Positions 8,278-17,764 of a DNA stretch of 64,000 nucleotides are shown piece by piece (the first letter of the stretch is position 1; the number at the start of each line of letters is the position of its first letter). The stretch spans positions 1,413,827-1,477,826 of the forward strand of contig CP076053.1 of the NCBI GenBank assembly GCA_018672315.1, read 5' to 3'. The position numbers and the translations under genes were made by a program. The notes below the pieces were generated by a model. The model made no database searches. It was not told where the DNA came from and saw nothing but the letters and a program-made list of their open reading frames with translations. The stretch comes from Nocardioidaceae bacterium (GTDB lineage: Bacteria > Actinomycetota > Actinomycetes > Propionibacteriales > Nocardioidaceae).

Positions 8278-9764
8278 GCAGCATGGCCTCACGGTCCTCT
8301 CGCTACGCGGGCCTCACCGCCGGTCCCGACCAGGTCGGACCCGAGCTCGTGCACAAGCGACGCGGCGTCGCGGAGCTGTTCCTGCTCGTGCTGAGCCTGC
8401 TCGTCGGCATCGGGGCGTACGCGGCCGTCGGCCTCGGCGTGCGCGGCGAGATCCCGACCGACATCATCGGGTACGGCGGCTGGCTGGTGACCCTGGTCGT
8501 GGGGGCCCATGTCACGGTGCGTCTGACCGCCCCGTACGCCGACCCCGTGCTGCTGCCGGTGGTCAGCGCGCTGAACGGTCTGGGACTGGCCCTGATCAAG
8601 CGCATCGACGAGGGCACGCTGGCAGCGAGCCCCGAAGCGACCCAGCTCTTCGCGGGCCGGCAGCTGATCTGGATGACCGTCGGCGTGGTGCTCTTCGTCG
8701 CCGTGCTGGTCGCCGTGCGCGACCACCGGATCCTGCAGCCGTACACCTACACGCTCGGGCTCGCCGCGATCGTGCTGCTGCTGCTGCCCCTCGTGCCCGG
8801 GCTGGGCACCGAGATCAACGGCGCCCGCATCTGGATCAACGTCGGACCGTTCAGCTTCCAGCCGGGCGAGGTCGCGAAGGTGCTGCTCGTGCTCGCCTTC
8901 GCCGGCTACCTGGTGCGCACGCGCGACGCCCTCGCCCTGGCCGGCAAGCGCGTGCTGTTCGTCGACCTGCCGCGCGGCCGCGACCTCGGCCCCATCCTGG
9001 CGATGTGGCTGGTCAGCCTGGGCATCCTGGTCTTCCAGCGCGACCTGGGCTCCTCGCTGCTGTTCTTCGGCCTGTTCCTGACGATGCTCTACATCGCCAC
9101 CGAGCGTCCCGGCTGGATCGTCGTGGGCAGCACGCTCTTCATCGCCGGTGCCACGCTCGCCTACCTCGGTGCCGGTCACGTGCGCAGCCGCGTCGGGGCC
9201 TGGCTCGATCCGTTCGCGGACGCCGACGGCTCGGGCTTCCAGATCGTGCAGGCCCTGTACGGCATGGCGTGGGGCGGGCTCGTGGGCCGCGGTCTGGGCC
9301 AGGGGCAGCCGGACCTGGTGCCGTACTCCTACTCCGACTTCATCATCTCGACCCTGGGCGAGGAGCTCGGGCTGACGGGCATGATGGCGATCCTGCTGGT
9401 GTACGCCCTGCTCGTCGAGCGAGGCCTGCGCACCGCGCTGGTGGCACGTGACGCGTACGGCAAGCTCATCGCCTCCGGCCTCGCGCTCATCCTCGCGATC
9501 CAGGTGTTCGTGGTCGTGGGCGGCGTGACCCGGCTGATCCCGCTGACGGGTCTGACCACGCCGTTCCTGTCCTACGGCGGCTCCTCCCTCGTGGCGAACT
9601 GGGTCGTGATCGCGCTGCTGATCCGCATCTCCGACCAGGCCCGGCGTCCGCCGCCGGACCTCGGCACCGACGGGGGCGACGACAGCGACGGCAGCACGTC
9701 CGACCGGGACCAGGTGGCCTACGACGCCTCCGACGACGACACGCAGGTGGTGAGACTGAGGTGA
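8274..9764 (+). CDS. rodA: SEDS glycosyltransferase RodA/FtsW family
   Basis: The 496-residue polytopic protein (about 12 membrane segments) belongs to the SEDS family: NGARIWINVGPFSFQPGEVAK, the FQRDLGSSLLFF motif with its catalytic-type Asp, and the C-terminal GLTTPFLSYGGSS. SEDS proteins polymerise lipid II into glycan strands with a class B PBP, here the adjacent pbpA. In the pkn operon this copy corresponds to mycobacterial RodA rather than divisional FtsW. GTG at 8274 overlaps the pstP stop; ATG at 8283 is an alternative start nine bases downstream. Confidence 0.93.
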   Translation: MSSMASRSSRYAGLTAGPDQVGPELVHKRRGVAELFLLVLSLLVGIGAYAAVGLGVRGEIPTDIIGYGGWLVTLVVGAHVTVRLTAPYADPVLLPVVSALNGLGLALIKRIDEGTLAASPEATQLFAGRQLIWMTVGVVLFVAVLVAVRDHRILQPYTYTLGLAAIVLLLLPLVPGLGTEINGARIWINVGPFSFQPGEVAKVLLVLAFAGYLVRTRDALALAGKRVLFVDLPRGRDLGPILAMWLVSLGILVFQRDLGSSLLFFGLFLTMLYIATERPGWIVVGSTLFIAGATLAYLGAGHVRSRVGAWLDPFADADGSGFQIVQALYGMAWGGLVGRGLGQGQPDLVPYSYSDFIISTLGEELGLTGMMAILLVYALLVERGLRTALVARDAYGKLIASGLALILAIQVFVVVGGVTRLIPLTGLTTPFLSYGGSSLVANWVVIALLIRISDQARRPPPDLGTDGGDDSDGSTSDRDQVAYDASDDDTQVVRLR

Positions 9765-11221
9765 ACAAGCCGATCCGCACGATGGCGGTCTTCGTGCTGC
9801 TCCTCTTCGCCGCCCTGCTGGTCAACGTCACGTGGCTGCAGTACGTCGAGGCAGGCGACCTGAACGACCGTGCCGGCAACCGCCGGGTGCAGGACGCCGC
9901 GTTCTCCCAGGACCGCGGCTCGATCCTGGTGGGGCGCCGGCCGATCGCGACGTCGGAGCCGAGCAACGACCGCTTCGACTACCAGCGCGTCTATCCGGCC
10001 GGACCCCAGTACGCACCGTTGACCGGCTTCTTCAACTACTTCAGCGCCTCGCAGCTGGAGCAGACCCAGAACCCCGTGCTCTCCGGTGAGGACTCGCGGT
10101 TCTTCGTCCGTCAGGTCGTCGACCTCCTCGACTCCGCCGAGCCCCAGGGCGGATCGATCTCCCTGACCATCGACGCCCGTGCCCAGCAGGCCGCCTGGTC
10201 CGGGCTGCGCGCCCTCGGCGAGGACACCAGGGGCGCCGTCGTCGCCCTCGAGCCCGCCACCGGCAAGGTGCTCGCGATGGTCTCGAACCCGACCTTCGAC
10301 CCCAACGCGCTCGCCACGCACGACCTCGGCGCGATCCAGCGACGGTACGACCGTCTGCTGGAGGACCCCGCCGACCCGCTGGTCAACCGCGCGGTGGCGA
10401 ACACCCTGCCGCCGGGGTCGACCTTCAAGCTCGTCACGGCGGCGGCGGCGCTGTCCTCGGGCCAGTACACGCCGCAGTCGGCCGTCCCCGGCGGCACCGC
10501 GCTCGACCTGCCGCAGACCGACACCGACCTCATCAACTCCGGCGGGGCCTCCTGCGGCGGCGAGGAGATCACCCTCACCCAGGCGCTGAACGTCAGCTGC
10601 AACGTCGCGTTCGGCTGGCTGGGGCTGCAGCTCGGTCCCGAGGCGATCAGCGACCAGGCCCGGCGGTTCGGTTTCGAGCAGGACTACCTCCCCGAGCTGC
10701 AGCAGGTCGCCCAGAGCCGCTTCCCCCGCGACGCGGACGAGCCGCAGACCGCGCTCTCCGCGATCGGCCAGTTCGACGTGTCCGCGACGCCGCTGCAGAT
10801 GGCGATGGTGACCGCGGCCATCGCGAACAACGGCACCGTGATGCAGCCGTACCTGGTCGACACGGTCACCAGCCCCGACTTCCAGGTGCTCTCCAGCACC
10901 GAGCCGACGGCCCTGCGCACCGATGCCGTCAGCCCGTCGGTGGCGCGGGACCTCACCCAGATGATGGTCTCGGTCGTGGAGGAGGGCACCGCGGCCAACG
11001 CCGCGATCGAGGGCGTCTCGGTCGCCGGCAAGACCGGCACCGCGCAGAGCGCACCGGACCGCCCCCCGTACGCCTGGTTCGTCTCCTTCGCGCCCGCAGA
11101 CAACCCCAGGGTCGCCGTGGCCGTGCTGGTGGAGGACGCCGGGGTGGAGCGTGATGCGATCTCCGGCGGCGGCCTCGCGGCGCCGATCGCGAAGGCCGTG
11201 ATGGAGGCGGTGCTGCGATGA
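9761..11221 (+). CDS. pbpA: Penicillin-binding protein A (class B transpeptidase)
   Basis: The 486-residue protein has an N-terminal membrane anchor (about residues 6-24), a dimerisation region, and a transpeptidase domain with Ser220 in PPGSTFKLVTA, an SCN motif in LNVSCNVAFGW, and Lys424 in AGKTGTAQ. It crosslinks peptidoglycan as the partner of the upstream RodA/FtsW protein. The GTG start overlaps the rodA stop (GTGA), and its stop overlaps the pknA ATG. Confidence 0.95.
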   Translation: MNKPIRTMAVFVLLLFAALLVNVTWLQYVEAGDLNDRAGNRRVQDAAFSQDRGSILVGRRPIATSEPSNDRFDYQRVYPAGPQYAPLTGFFNYFSASQLEQTQNPVLSGEDSRFFVRQVVDLLDSAEPQGGSISLTIDARAQQAAWSGLRALGEDTRGAVVALEPATGKVLAMVSNPTFDPNALATHDLGAIQRRYDRLLEDPADPLVNRAVANTLPPGSTFKLVTAAAALSSGQYTPQSAVPGGTALDLPQTDTDLINSGGASCGGEEITLTQALNVSCNVAFGWLGLQLGPEAISDQARRFGFEQDYLPELQQVAQSRFPRDADEPQTALSAIGQFDVSATPLQMAMVTAAIANNGTVMQPYLVDTVTSPDFQVLSSTEPTALRTDAVSPSVARDLTQMMVSVVEEGTAANAAIEGVSVAGKTGTAQSAPDRPPYAWFVSFAPADNPRVAVAVLVEDAGVERDAISGGGLAAPIAKAVMEAVLR

Positions 11222-12783
11222 GCCCCGACCAGACCCAGGCCATGGAGAGCTTCGCCGACCCCGACCGCCGCTACCGCCTCGACGAGCTCATCGCGACCGG
11301 CGGCATGGGCGAGGTCTGGCGCGCGACCGACACCCGCCTGGACCGCAGCGTCGCGGTGAAGCTCCTCAAACGGGAGCTGGTGGGCGACCCGACGTTCCGT
11401 CGTCGCTTCGCCACCGAGGCGCGCAACGCCGCCTCCCTGCACCACCCGGCCATCGCCTCGGTCTTCGACTTCGGCGACGGGTCGCAGGGCTCCGAGAGCC
11501 TCCCGCCGTGGCTGGTGATGGAGCTGGTGCGGGGCAAGCCGCTCTCGGAGCTGCTGGGCGACGGTGCCCTCGACGCCGCCCAGACCCGCGACCTGATCGC
11601 CTCGGTGGCCGACGGGCTCGGCGCGGCCCACGCCGACGGCATCGTCCACCGCGACATGAAGCCGGCCAACCTGCTGGTCACGCCGCAGCGCGCCGTGAAG
11701 ATCACCGACTTCGGCATCTCCCGCGCCGTCGACTCCGCCGCCGTGACCCAGACCGGGGAGGTCCTCGGCACCCCGCACTACCTCTCCCCTGAGCAGGCAT
11801 CCGGCGAGCAGGCGACGGCCCGCAGCGACGTGTACGCCCTCGGCGTCGTGCTGCACGAGTGCCTCGCCGGCGAGCGGCCCTTCGACGAGGGCAGCCCCGT
11901 GCAGACCGCGTTGGCGCACCTGCGCCAGGACCCGCCGCCGCTGCCCGAGGACGTGCCGTCGGACCTCGCAGCCGTGGTGCAGCGCGCCATGGCGAAGGAC
12001 CCGGCGGACCGGTACGAGGACGGTGCGGCACTGGCTGCGGCGCTGCGCCGCGCCGACCTCGGATCTCCTCCTCTGGGAGCGGCCGGCGCGGCTGCGGGCG
12101 CGACCAAGGTGATGCCCGGGCTCGGCATGGCGGGGGCAGCCGCGGCCGGGGCCGCCGGTGCTGCCGGTGCTGCCGGTGCCGCCCGTGCGGCCGGCGGCTC
12201 GCCCACGGGGCCGCAGGGGCCGCAGGGACCGCGGGACCCCCAGGAGCCGCAGGACCGTCGAGGACGACCCGGATGGGTCCCGGCGGCCGTCGCGGCCGGA
12301 CTGGTGCTGCTGCTGGTGGCGATCGCCGTCGGCATCCTCGGCACCCAGGGGGCCGACCGCGACCCGGTCGCGCCGCAGGAGACCTCCGAGTCCCCCTCGC
12401 CCCGTGCGCAGCGCGAGACCCCCGAGCCGACGGAGCCGACGCAGGAAGCGGTGCCGACGGTCACCGTGGACCGCTCGGACTACGTCGGACGCACCGAGGA
12501 CGATGCCGAGCAGGCTCTGGAGGACCTCGGACTGCGGGTCGAGAGCGACACGATCACCAACGACGGCAGCAACGCCGAGGGGGTGGTCGCCGACCTCAGC
12601 CCGACCGGCGAGGTCGAGGAGGGCACCACCATCACCCTCCTCGTCTACGACCGGCCCGAGGAGCCGGAGGTCGAGCCCCCCGCGGAGGACCCGGCGGAGG
12701 ACTCAGGCCCGGGCGGGGGCGAGGGCGCGAGCAACGGCAACGGACCCGACGGCGAGGGGCCGCCGGGGCAGGAGGACGACTGA
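11218..12783 (+). CDS. pknA: Ser/Thr protein kinase, PknA-like, with one PASTA domain
   Basis: The 521-residue kinase has a glycine loop (ATGGMGEV), Lys48 (VAVKLLK), the catalytic loop HRDMKPANLL with Asp146, and DFGISRAV. An Ala/Gly-rich low-complexity linker (about 285-330) leads to a transmembrane helix (about 353-377) and an extracellular region with a single PASTA unit (about 418-480) and an acidic Pro/Gly tail. Mycobacterial PknA lacks PASTA domains, so the sensing arm differs here. Start ATG overlaps the pbpA stop; the stop overlaps the pknB start as TGATG. Confidence 0.92.
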   Translation: MSPDQTQAMESFADPDRRYRLDELIATGGMGEVWRATDTRLDRSVAVKLLKRELVGDPTFRRRFATEARNAASLHHPAIASVFDFGDGSQGSESLPPWLVMELVRGKPLSELLGDGALDAAQTRDLIASVADGLGAAHADGIVHRDMKPANLLVTPQRAVKITDFGISRAVDSAAVTQTGEVLGTPHYLSPEQASGEQATARSDVYALGVVLHECLAGERPFDEGSPVQTALAHLRQDPPPLPEDVPSDLAAVVQRAMAKDPADRYEDGAALAAALRRADLGSPPLGAAGAAAGATKVMPGLGMAGAAAAGAAGAAGAAGAARAAGGSPTGPQGPQGPRDPQEPQDRRGRPGWVPAAVAAGLVLLLVAIAVGILGTQGADRDPVAPQETSESPSPRAQRETPEPTEPTQEAVPTVTVDRSDYVGRTEDDAEQALEDLGLRVESDTITNDGSNAEGVVADLSPTGEVEEGTTITLLVYDRPEEPEVEPPAEDPAEDSGPGGGEGASNGNGPDGEGPPGQEDD

Positions 12784-14684
12784 TGGCGAACGAGCCGACG
12801 ATCGTCGGGGGCCGCTACGAGCTGGGCGAGCTGCTGGGCCGCGGCGGCATGGCCGACGTGCGCAAGGCGTACGACAGCCGTCTCGGCCGCACCGTCGCGG
12901 TGAAGCGCCTGCGCACCGACCTGGCCGGTGACGCCACGTTCCAGGCGCGCTTCCGGCGCGAGGCGCAGTCCGCGGCACAGCTGAACCACCCCTCGATCGT
13001 CGCCGTCTACGACACCGGCGAGGAGCTGGACGCCGAGGGGTCCGGCAGCAACCTCTACATCGTCATGGAGCTCGTGGCGGGGCGCACCCTGCGCGACGTG
13101 CTGCGCGAGGGCCGCAAGATCCTCCCCGAGCGTGCGCTGGAGATCGTCGCCGACGTCTGCGCCGCACTCGACTACAGCCACCGCGCCGGCATCGTGCACC
13201 GCGACATCAAGCCCGGCAACGTCATGCTGACGCCCGCCGGCGACGTGAAGGTCATGGACTTCGGCATCGCCCGCGCCGTCGCCGACGCCACCTCCACGAT
13301 GACGCAGACCGCAGCCGTCGTGGGTACCGCGCAGTACCTGTCGCCCGAGCAGGCCCGCGGCGAGAACGTCGACCTGCGCAGCGACGTCTACTCCACCGGC
13401 TGCCTGCTGTACGAGCTGCTCACCGGCCGGCCGCCGTTCCAGGGGGAGAACCCCGTCTCCGTGGCCTACCAGCACGTACGCCAGGCACCGGCTCCGCCGT
13501 CCCAGCTCGAGCCGGACCTGCCGCCGGAGATCGACCGCATCGTGCTCACCGCGCTGGCGAAGCCCCAGGGGGAGCGCTACCAGTCCGCCGCCGCCATGAA
13601 GGCCGACATCGACCGGTGGCTCGAGGGCTCCCCGGTGCTCGCGGCGCCCGTCGCGGCCGCTCCCGCCACCACCGTGCTCGACGATCCCGCGGGGCAGAGC
13701 ACGACCATGGTCGCGCCGGCGTACGCAGGCAGCCCGCAGGGGCGCCCGGGTGAGAAGCGCAGACGAGGTCGCGGCGGACTCATCGCCCTGCTGCTCCTGC
13801 TGCTGGGCGTGATCGTCGCCGCGGTCCTGATCCTGCCGAACCTGCTCGCCTCCCCGACGACCGAGCCGGTGCCCGACCTCGAGGGGCTCACGGTGCAGCA
13901 GGCCGGGCAGCGCCTGCAGGCCGAGGGCTTCAGGCTCGGCAACCGCGATCCGCAGCCCAGCGAGGAGGTCGAGCAGGGCCTCATCATCTCCCAGGATCCC
14001 GGGGCGGACGACCGGGCGGAGCCGGGCACCAGGATCGACGTCGTCGTCTCCTCCGGCCTGCCCGATCGCGAGGTGCCCTCGCTGATCAACCGCTCGCGGT
14101 CCGACGCGATCGCGGCACTCGAGTCGCTCGACCTCGAGGCGGATCCGAACGTCGTCACGAACAACGCGCCCCAGGGCACGGTGGTGGCGCAGTCCCCCGA
14201 TGCCGGGGAGGAGGTCGCCGCCGGCAGCACGGTCTCCTTCGATGTCTCCCGAGGACCTCGCACCGTGCCGAGCGTGGTCGGCCAGTCGCAGGGGCAGGCC
14301 ACCGAGATCCTCGAGCGCCGCAACTTCACGGTCTTCGTCGTCGAGGAGACCGTCACCGAGGGCGAGGACGGCATCGTGCTGCGGCAGTCGCCGGAGGGGC
14401 TCTCCGAGGCCTCGGAGGGGTCGCAGGTCACGATCGTGGTCAGTCAGCTGGTCGAGCCCACCCCGGAGCCGACGCCCACGCCGACCGAGGAGCCGACCCA
14501 ACAGCCCGACGGACAGCCGACCGGGGAGCCTTCACCGACCGAGCAGCCCCAGGGAGCCCCGCTGCCCGGCGACGAGCGGGCGCCGGCCGCCTCCGGCAGC
14601 GGGAGTGCGGGCCCTCCCGGACGCGCGCCGCGGCCTGCCCCGGCGGAGGCCGGGCCCTCCTCCGCGGGGCCGGGCGGCCGCTGA
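12783..14684 (+). CDS. pknB: Ser/Thr protein kinase PknB with three PASTA domains
   Basis: The 633-residue kinase has GRGGMADV, Lys41 (VAVKRLR), HRDIKPGNV with Asp141, and DFGIARAV, with activation-loop Thr residues (TSTMTQTAAVVGT). A transmembrane helix lies at about 333-355, followed by three PASTA repeats (about 358-425, 426-492 and 493-560) and a Pro/Thr/Gln-rich tail. PASTA domains bind muropeptides or lipid II, so the kinase reads wall synthesis from outside and phosphorylates FHA proteins and the MurJ complex. Mycobacterial PknB has four PASTA units. Confidence 0.95.
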   Translation: MANEPTIVGGRYELGELLGRGGMADVRKAYDSRLGRTVAVKRLRTDLAGDATFQARFRREAQSAAQLNHPSIVAVYDTGEELDAEGSGSNLYIVMELVAGRTLRDVLREGRKILPERALEIVADVCAALDYSHRAGIVHRDIKPGNVMLTPAGDVKVMDFGIARAVADATSTMTQTAAVVGTAQYLSPEQARGENVDLRSDVYSTGCLLYELLTGRPPFQGENPVSVAYQHVRQAPAPPSQLEPDLPPEIDRIVLTALAKPQGERYQSAAAMKADIDRWLEGSPVLAAPVAAAPATTVLDDPAGQSTTMVAPAYAGSPQGRPGEKRRRGRGGLIALLLLLLGVIVAAVLILPNLLASPTTEPVPDLEGLTVQQAGQRLQAEGFRLGNRDPQPSEEVEQGLIISQDPGADDRAEPGTRIDVVVSSGLPDREVPSLINRSRSDAIAALESLDLEADPNVVTNNAPQGTVVAQSPDAGEEVAAGSTVSFDVSRGPRTVPSVVGQSQGQATEILERRNFTVFVVEETVTEGEDGIVLRQSPEGLSEASEGSQVTIVVSQLVEPTPEPTPTPTEEPTQQPDGQPTGEPSPTEQPQGAPLPGDERAPAASGSGSAGPPGRAPRPAPAEAGPSSAGPGGR

Positions 14685-14690
14685 GCCGAC

Positions 14691-15461
14691 TCAGCCTCGC
14701 GCGGTCGTGCGGCGGGCGTGACGCAGCGCCGTGGTGCCCGTGTACGCCGGCATGCGCAGCTCGTCGGCGGACAGCACGACGTATCCCAGACCGAAGGCGT
14801 CGGCGACCTCGCGGTACGAGCCGACGTAGGACGACGTCTGCAGCGCCGCGCGCAGGGCCGCGGGGTCCCCGACCGCGGAGATGTCGTACGGCGGGGAGTA
14901 CGGCACGCCGTGCAGGATCACGGAGTTGCCGACGCACTTGATGCCCGTCGTCGCCACGACGCGCTGCCCGCGGATAGTCATGGCCTCGGCGCCGCCCTCC
15001 CACAGGGCGTTCGCGACGGCCTGGATGTCCTGCTGGTGCACCACGAGGTCGGAGACAGGCACCTCGCCTGTCTCGTCGGCGGCGTCGATCGCCCGGTCAG
15101 GGGCGTCGTCGAGCACGACGGTGAGGCCGGGGCCCGCGACGGGCGCGAGCCCAGCCTGCTGCCGCAGACCGTCGAGCTCTGCCTCGACGTCATCGAGCTC
15201 GGTGCCCGCGGCGGAGTCGGCGGCCTCCGCGACGAGACCGTCCACCTCGTCCTGCAGGCGGGTCACGCGCTGCTGGGCCGCCTCGACGCGCTCGCCCGCA
15301 GCGACGACGAGATCGGCGAGATCGGTCCTGCGGTCGACCGCCCGCAGGTCGGTGCCGTCGGCGTCGACGTAGGACGTCGCGACCAGCAGGCCGGCGACGG
15401 AGGTCGCGACGGGGAGCGCGATCCGCCACCGGGTCGGGCGGACGGGGCGCGACGCGGACAC
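14691..15461 (-). CDS. DUF881 family protein
   Basis: The 256-residue protein has an N-terminal membrane segment (about 12-30), a coiled-coil region (about 45-95), and the DUF881 domain with GPGLTVVLDD, LVVHQQDIQAVANALW and a conserved NSVILHGVPYSPPY segment. DUF881 proteins sit near division or pkn loci across Actinobacteria and Firmicutes; their role is not established. It converges on pknB with six bases between the stop codons. GTG at 15461 follows a TAGCGT box by six bases. Confidence 0.88.
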   Translation of the reverse strand: MSASRPVRPTRWRIALPVATSVAGLLVATSYVDADGTDLRAVDRRTDLADLVVAAGERVEAAQQRVTRLQDEVDGLVAEAADSAAGTELDDVEAELDGLRQQAGLAPVAGPGLTVVLDDAPDRAIDAADETGEVPVSDLVVHQQDIQAVANALWEGGAEAMTIRGQRVVATTGIKCVGNSVILHGVPYSPPYDISAVGDPAALRAALQTSSYVGSYREVADAFGLGYVVLSADELRMPAYTGTTALRHARRTTARG

Positions 15462-15467
15462 GCGACT

Positions 15468-15473
15468 ACGCTA
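15468..15473 (-). promoter_or_regulatory. Leaderless -10 box of the DUF881 gene
   Basis: TAGCGT (minus strand) ends six bases before the GTG start, so transcription would begin at or next to the start codon; there is no ribosome-binding site. Confidence 0.5.
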
Positions 15474-15534
15474 GCCGAGCCCGGGGCGTGCGATCCCCGG
15501 CAGCGTCCGCCGACCCCCTCCGCAGGAGAGCATC

Positions 15535-15972
15535 GTGGCCAAGTCCAGCACCGAGACGACGATCCCCGACGACGCCGACCGGGTGGCGCTCTCGGTGCCG
15601 CGCACGGCGCTGGCCGGCGTGCTGGCCCTCGGCGGCATCGCGTTCCTGGTCTACGTCACCGCGTTCGTCGTCGACAGCGGCACCCCGGCTGCGATCGCCG
15701 ACCTCGGCCGCTGGGCGTACCTGATCGGCTTCGCCGTCTTCTTCCTCGGCCTGATGGTCGGATCCCACCGTCGCGCCCCGCTCGGCCGCGGCCGCGGCGT
15801 GGTGGTGGGGATGCTCGGCTGCTTCCTGATCGGTCTGATCTGGATCTGCGTCTACTACGCCGTCGGCACCCAGATGGACGTGCCGCTGATGACCGAGGTG
15901 GGGCAGTACAACCTGGTCGTCGGCATCGGCTTCATGGCCGTGGGCTTCGTCTTCGCCACCAAGTGGGAGTGA
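15535..15972 (+). CDS. crgA: Cell division protein CrgA, with extra N-terminal membrane pair
   Basis: The C-terminal half matches CrgA: a membrane helix with GLIWICVYY, a short loop (DVPLMTEVGQYN), then a second helix ending VFATKW. CrgA is a small septal protein that recruits division and wall-synthesis proteins and modulates FtsZ. The family is usually 80-95 residues with two helices; this one has 145 residues with two further hydrophobic segments (about 25-48 and 58-77). GTG start behind CAGGAGAG. Its position beside DUF881 and a rhomboid gene is the usual actinobacterial one. Confidence 0.85.
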   Translation: MAKSSTETTIPDDADRVALSVPRTALAGVLALGGIAFLVYVTAFVVDSGTPAAIADLGRWAYLIGFAVFFLGLMVGSHRRAPLGRGRGVVVGMLGCFLIGLIWICVYYAVGTQMDVPLMTEVGQYNLVVGIGFMAVGFVFATKWE

Positions 15973-16010
15973 CCCGCTCCTACGGATCCTCACGAATGAC
16001 AACCGTGTAG

Positions 16011-16019
16011 TTGTCCACA
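16011..16019 (+). promoter_or_regulatory. Isolated DnaA box
   Basis: TTGTCCACA is identical to the high-GC actinobacterial DnaA-box consensus and lies in the convergent crgA-rhomboid gap, 19 kb from the presumed origin. A second degenerate copy in the opposite orientation (TGTGGACGA) is at 16080-16088. Confidence 0.5.
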
Positions 16020-16027
16020 GGGTTCTC

Positions 16028-16053
16028 CACCGGTGTGCAGAACTACACCGGTG
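16028..16053. terminator. Hairpin between convergent crgA and rhomboid genes
   Basis: CACCGGTGT and ACACCGGTG form a 9-bp stem (arms 16028-16036 and 16045-16053, loop 8 bases). Each arm is itself palindromic. It sits between two convergent stops and could serve both directions, though no T tract follows. Confidence 0.5.
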
Positions 16054-16107
16054 TGAATCACCAGACTGTGAGCAAGGCTGTGGACGATCTCGCCGTCCTC
16101 TTGCTGG

Positions 16108-17064
16108 TCAGCCGACCAGCAGGCGCAGCGCGAAGCCCGCGAGCAGCAGCACCGTGAAGGCAGCCAGCCCCGCTGCCTGCACCACGATGCGCGATCGGCG
16201 CGGGGCGTACGCCAGCACGGCCATGGTCACCAGGCCGCCGACGAAGCCGCCGAGGTGCGCCTGCCAGGAGATGTTCGGCACGCTGAAGGTGATCACCGCG
16301 TTCAGGCCCAGCCAGAACAGCAGCCCGCCGAGCGGCAGGCGTCGGCGCACGAACACGATCAGCAACGCGCCGAGCAGCCCGAAGATGCAGCCCGAGGCCC
16401 CGATCGTGGGCGTGTACGGCGGCCCCACCCACAGCACCGCCAGGCTGCCTGCCAGGCCCGAGAGCAGGTAGACCGCCAGCAGGCGTACGCGTCCCAGCAC
16501 CCGCTCGAGCTGCGGGGCCAGGAAGAACAGCGCCGCCATGTTGAAGCCGATGTGCAGCAGGTCGACGTGCGTGAAGAGGCTGGTGAGCGGCTGCCACAGG
16601 GCGCCGTCGCCGAACCCGGGCAGGTAGGTCAGACCGGGCTGGGCTTCGCAGGCCGCGCGGGGCAGGTTGGGGTAGCCCGAGAACCCGTCCGAGCAGATGC
16701 CGAGCCCGCGGAGCCCGAGCAGGTCGACGAGCCTGCTGTCGCGACCGCCCGAGGCCTGCACGGCCAGCCACACCACGACGTTGATCGCCAGCAGCGCCAT
16801 CGAGGTGATGGTGGGGTCGCTGGAGAAGGTGCCGCCGAAGGCGGTGCGGCCCTGCCGCGTGGCCTTCTGGCCGGCCTGGACGCACGGGGGGCACTGGAAG
16901 CCCACGGAGGCGGGCGTCATGCAGTCGGTGCAGATGGGCTGGTCGCACCGCTGGCAGCGGACCGGGGCGTACCGGTCGGGGTGCCGGTAGCAGGTGCGAC
17001 GGGCGGGCCCGCCCGGCTCGCCGGCCGGGCCGGGACCGCCCGCGCCGTCGGACGGCTCGGTCAC
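16108..17064 (-). CDS. Rhomboid family intramembrane serine protease with N-terminal zinc finger
   Basis: The 318-residue protein starts with a Cys/His-rich B-box-like finger (CYRHPDRYAPVRCQRC...C..C), then six to seven membrane segments. The catalytic Ser lies in GASGCIFGLLGALL and the catalytic His in the segment after NISWQAHLGGFVGG. It cleaves membrane proteins within the bilayer; the substrate is unknown. GTG start; 19 bases downstream of ppiA on the same strand, so the pair may be co-transcribed. Confidence 0.92.
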   Translation of the reverse strand: MTEPSDGAGGPGPAGEPGGPARRTCYRHPDRYAPVRCQRCDQPICTDCMTPASVGFQCPPCVQAGQKATRQGRTAFGGTFSSDPTITSMALLAINVVVWLAVQASGGRDSRLVDLLGLRGLGICSDGFSGYPNLPRAACEAQPGLTYLPGFGDGALWQPLTSLFTHVDLLHIGFNMAALFFLAPQLERVLGRVRLLAVYLLSGLAGSLAVLWVGPPYTPTIGASGCIFGLLGALLIVFVRRRLPLGGLLFWLGLNAVITFSVPNISWQAHLGGFVGGLVTMAVLAYAPRRSRIVVQAAGLAAFTVLLLAGFALRLLVG

Positions 17065-17083
17065 GCGCGGGGCGCGGACACGC

Positions 17084-17611
<528 letters not shown>

Positions 17612-17764
17612 CGGAGTCCTCTCGGTCGGTGCGGGGCCTGGACCCGAAGATCATGGCACGCGACCGGGAGCCGGCCCCTGGAGGTTGCGGCCCGGGCGCA
17701 ACGGGCATGAGGCCGAGGACCGTCATGTCTGCCGATCAGTTCAGCTGAAGGAAGGACGGCCCCC

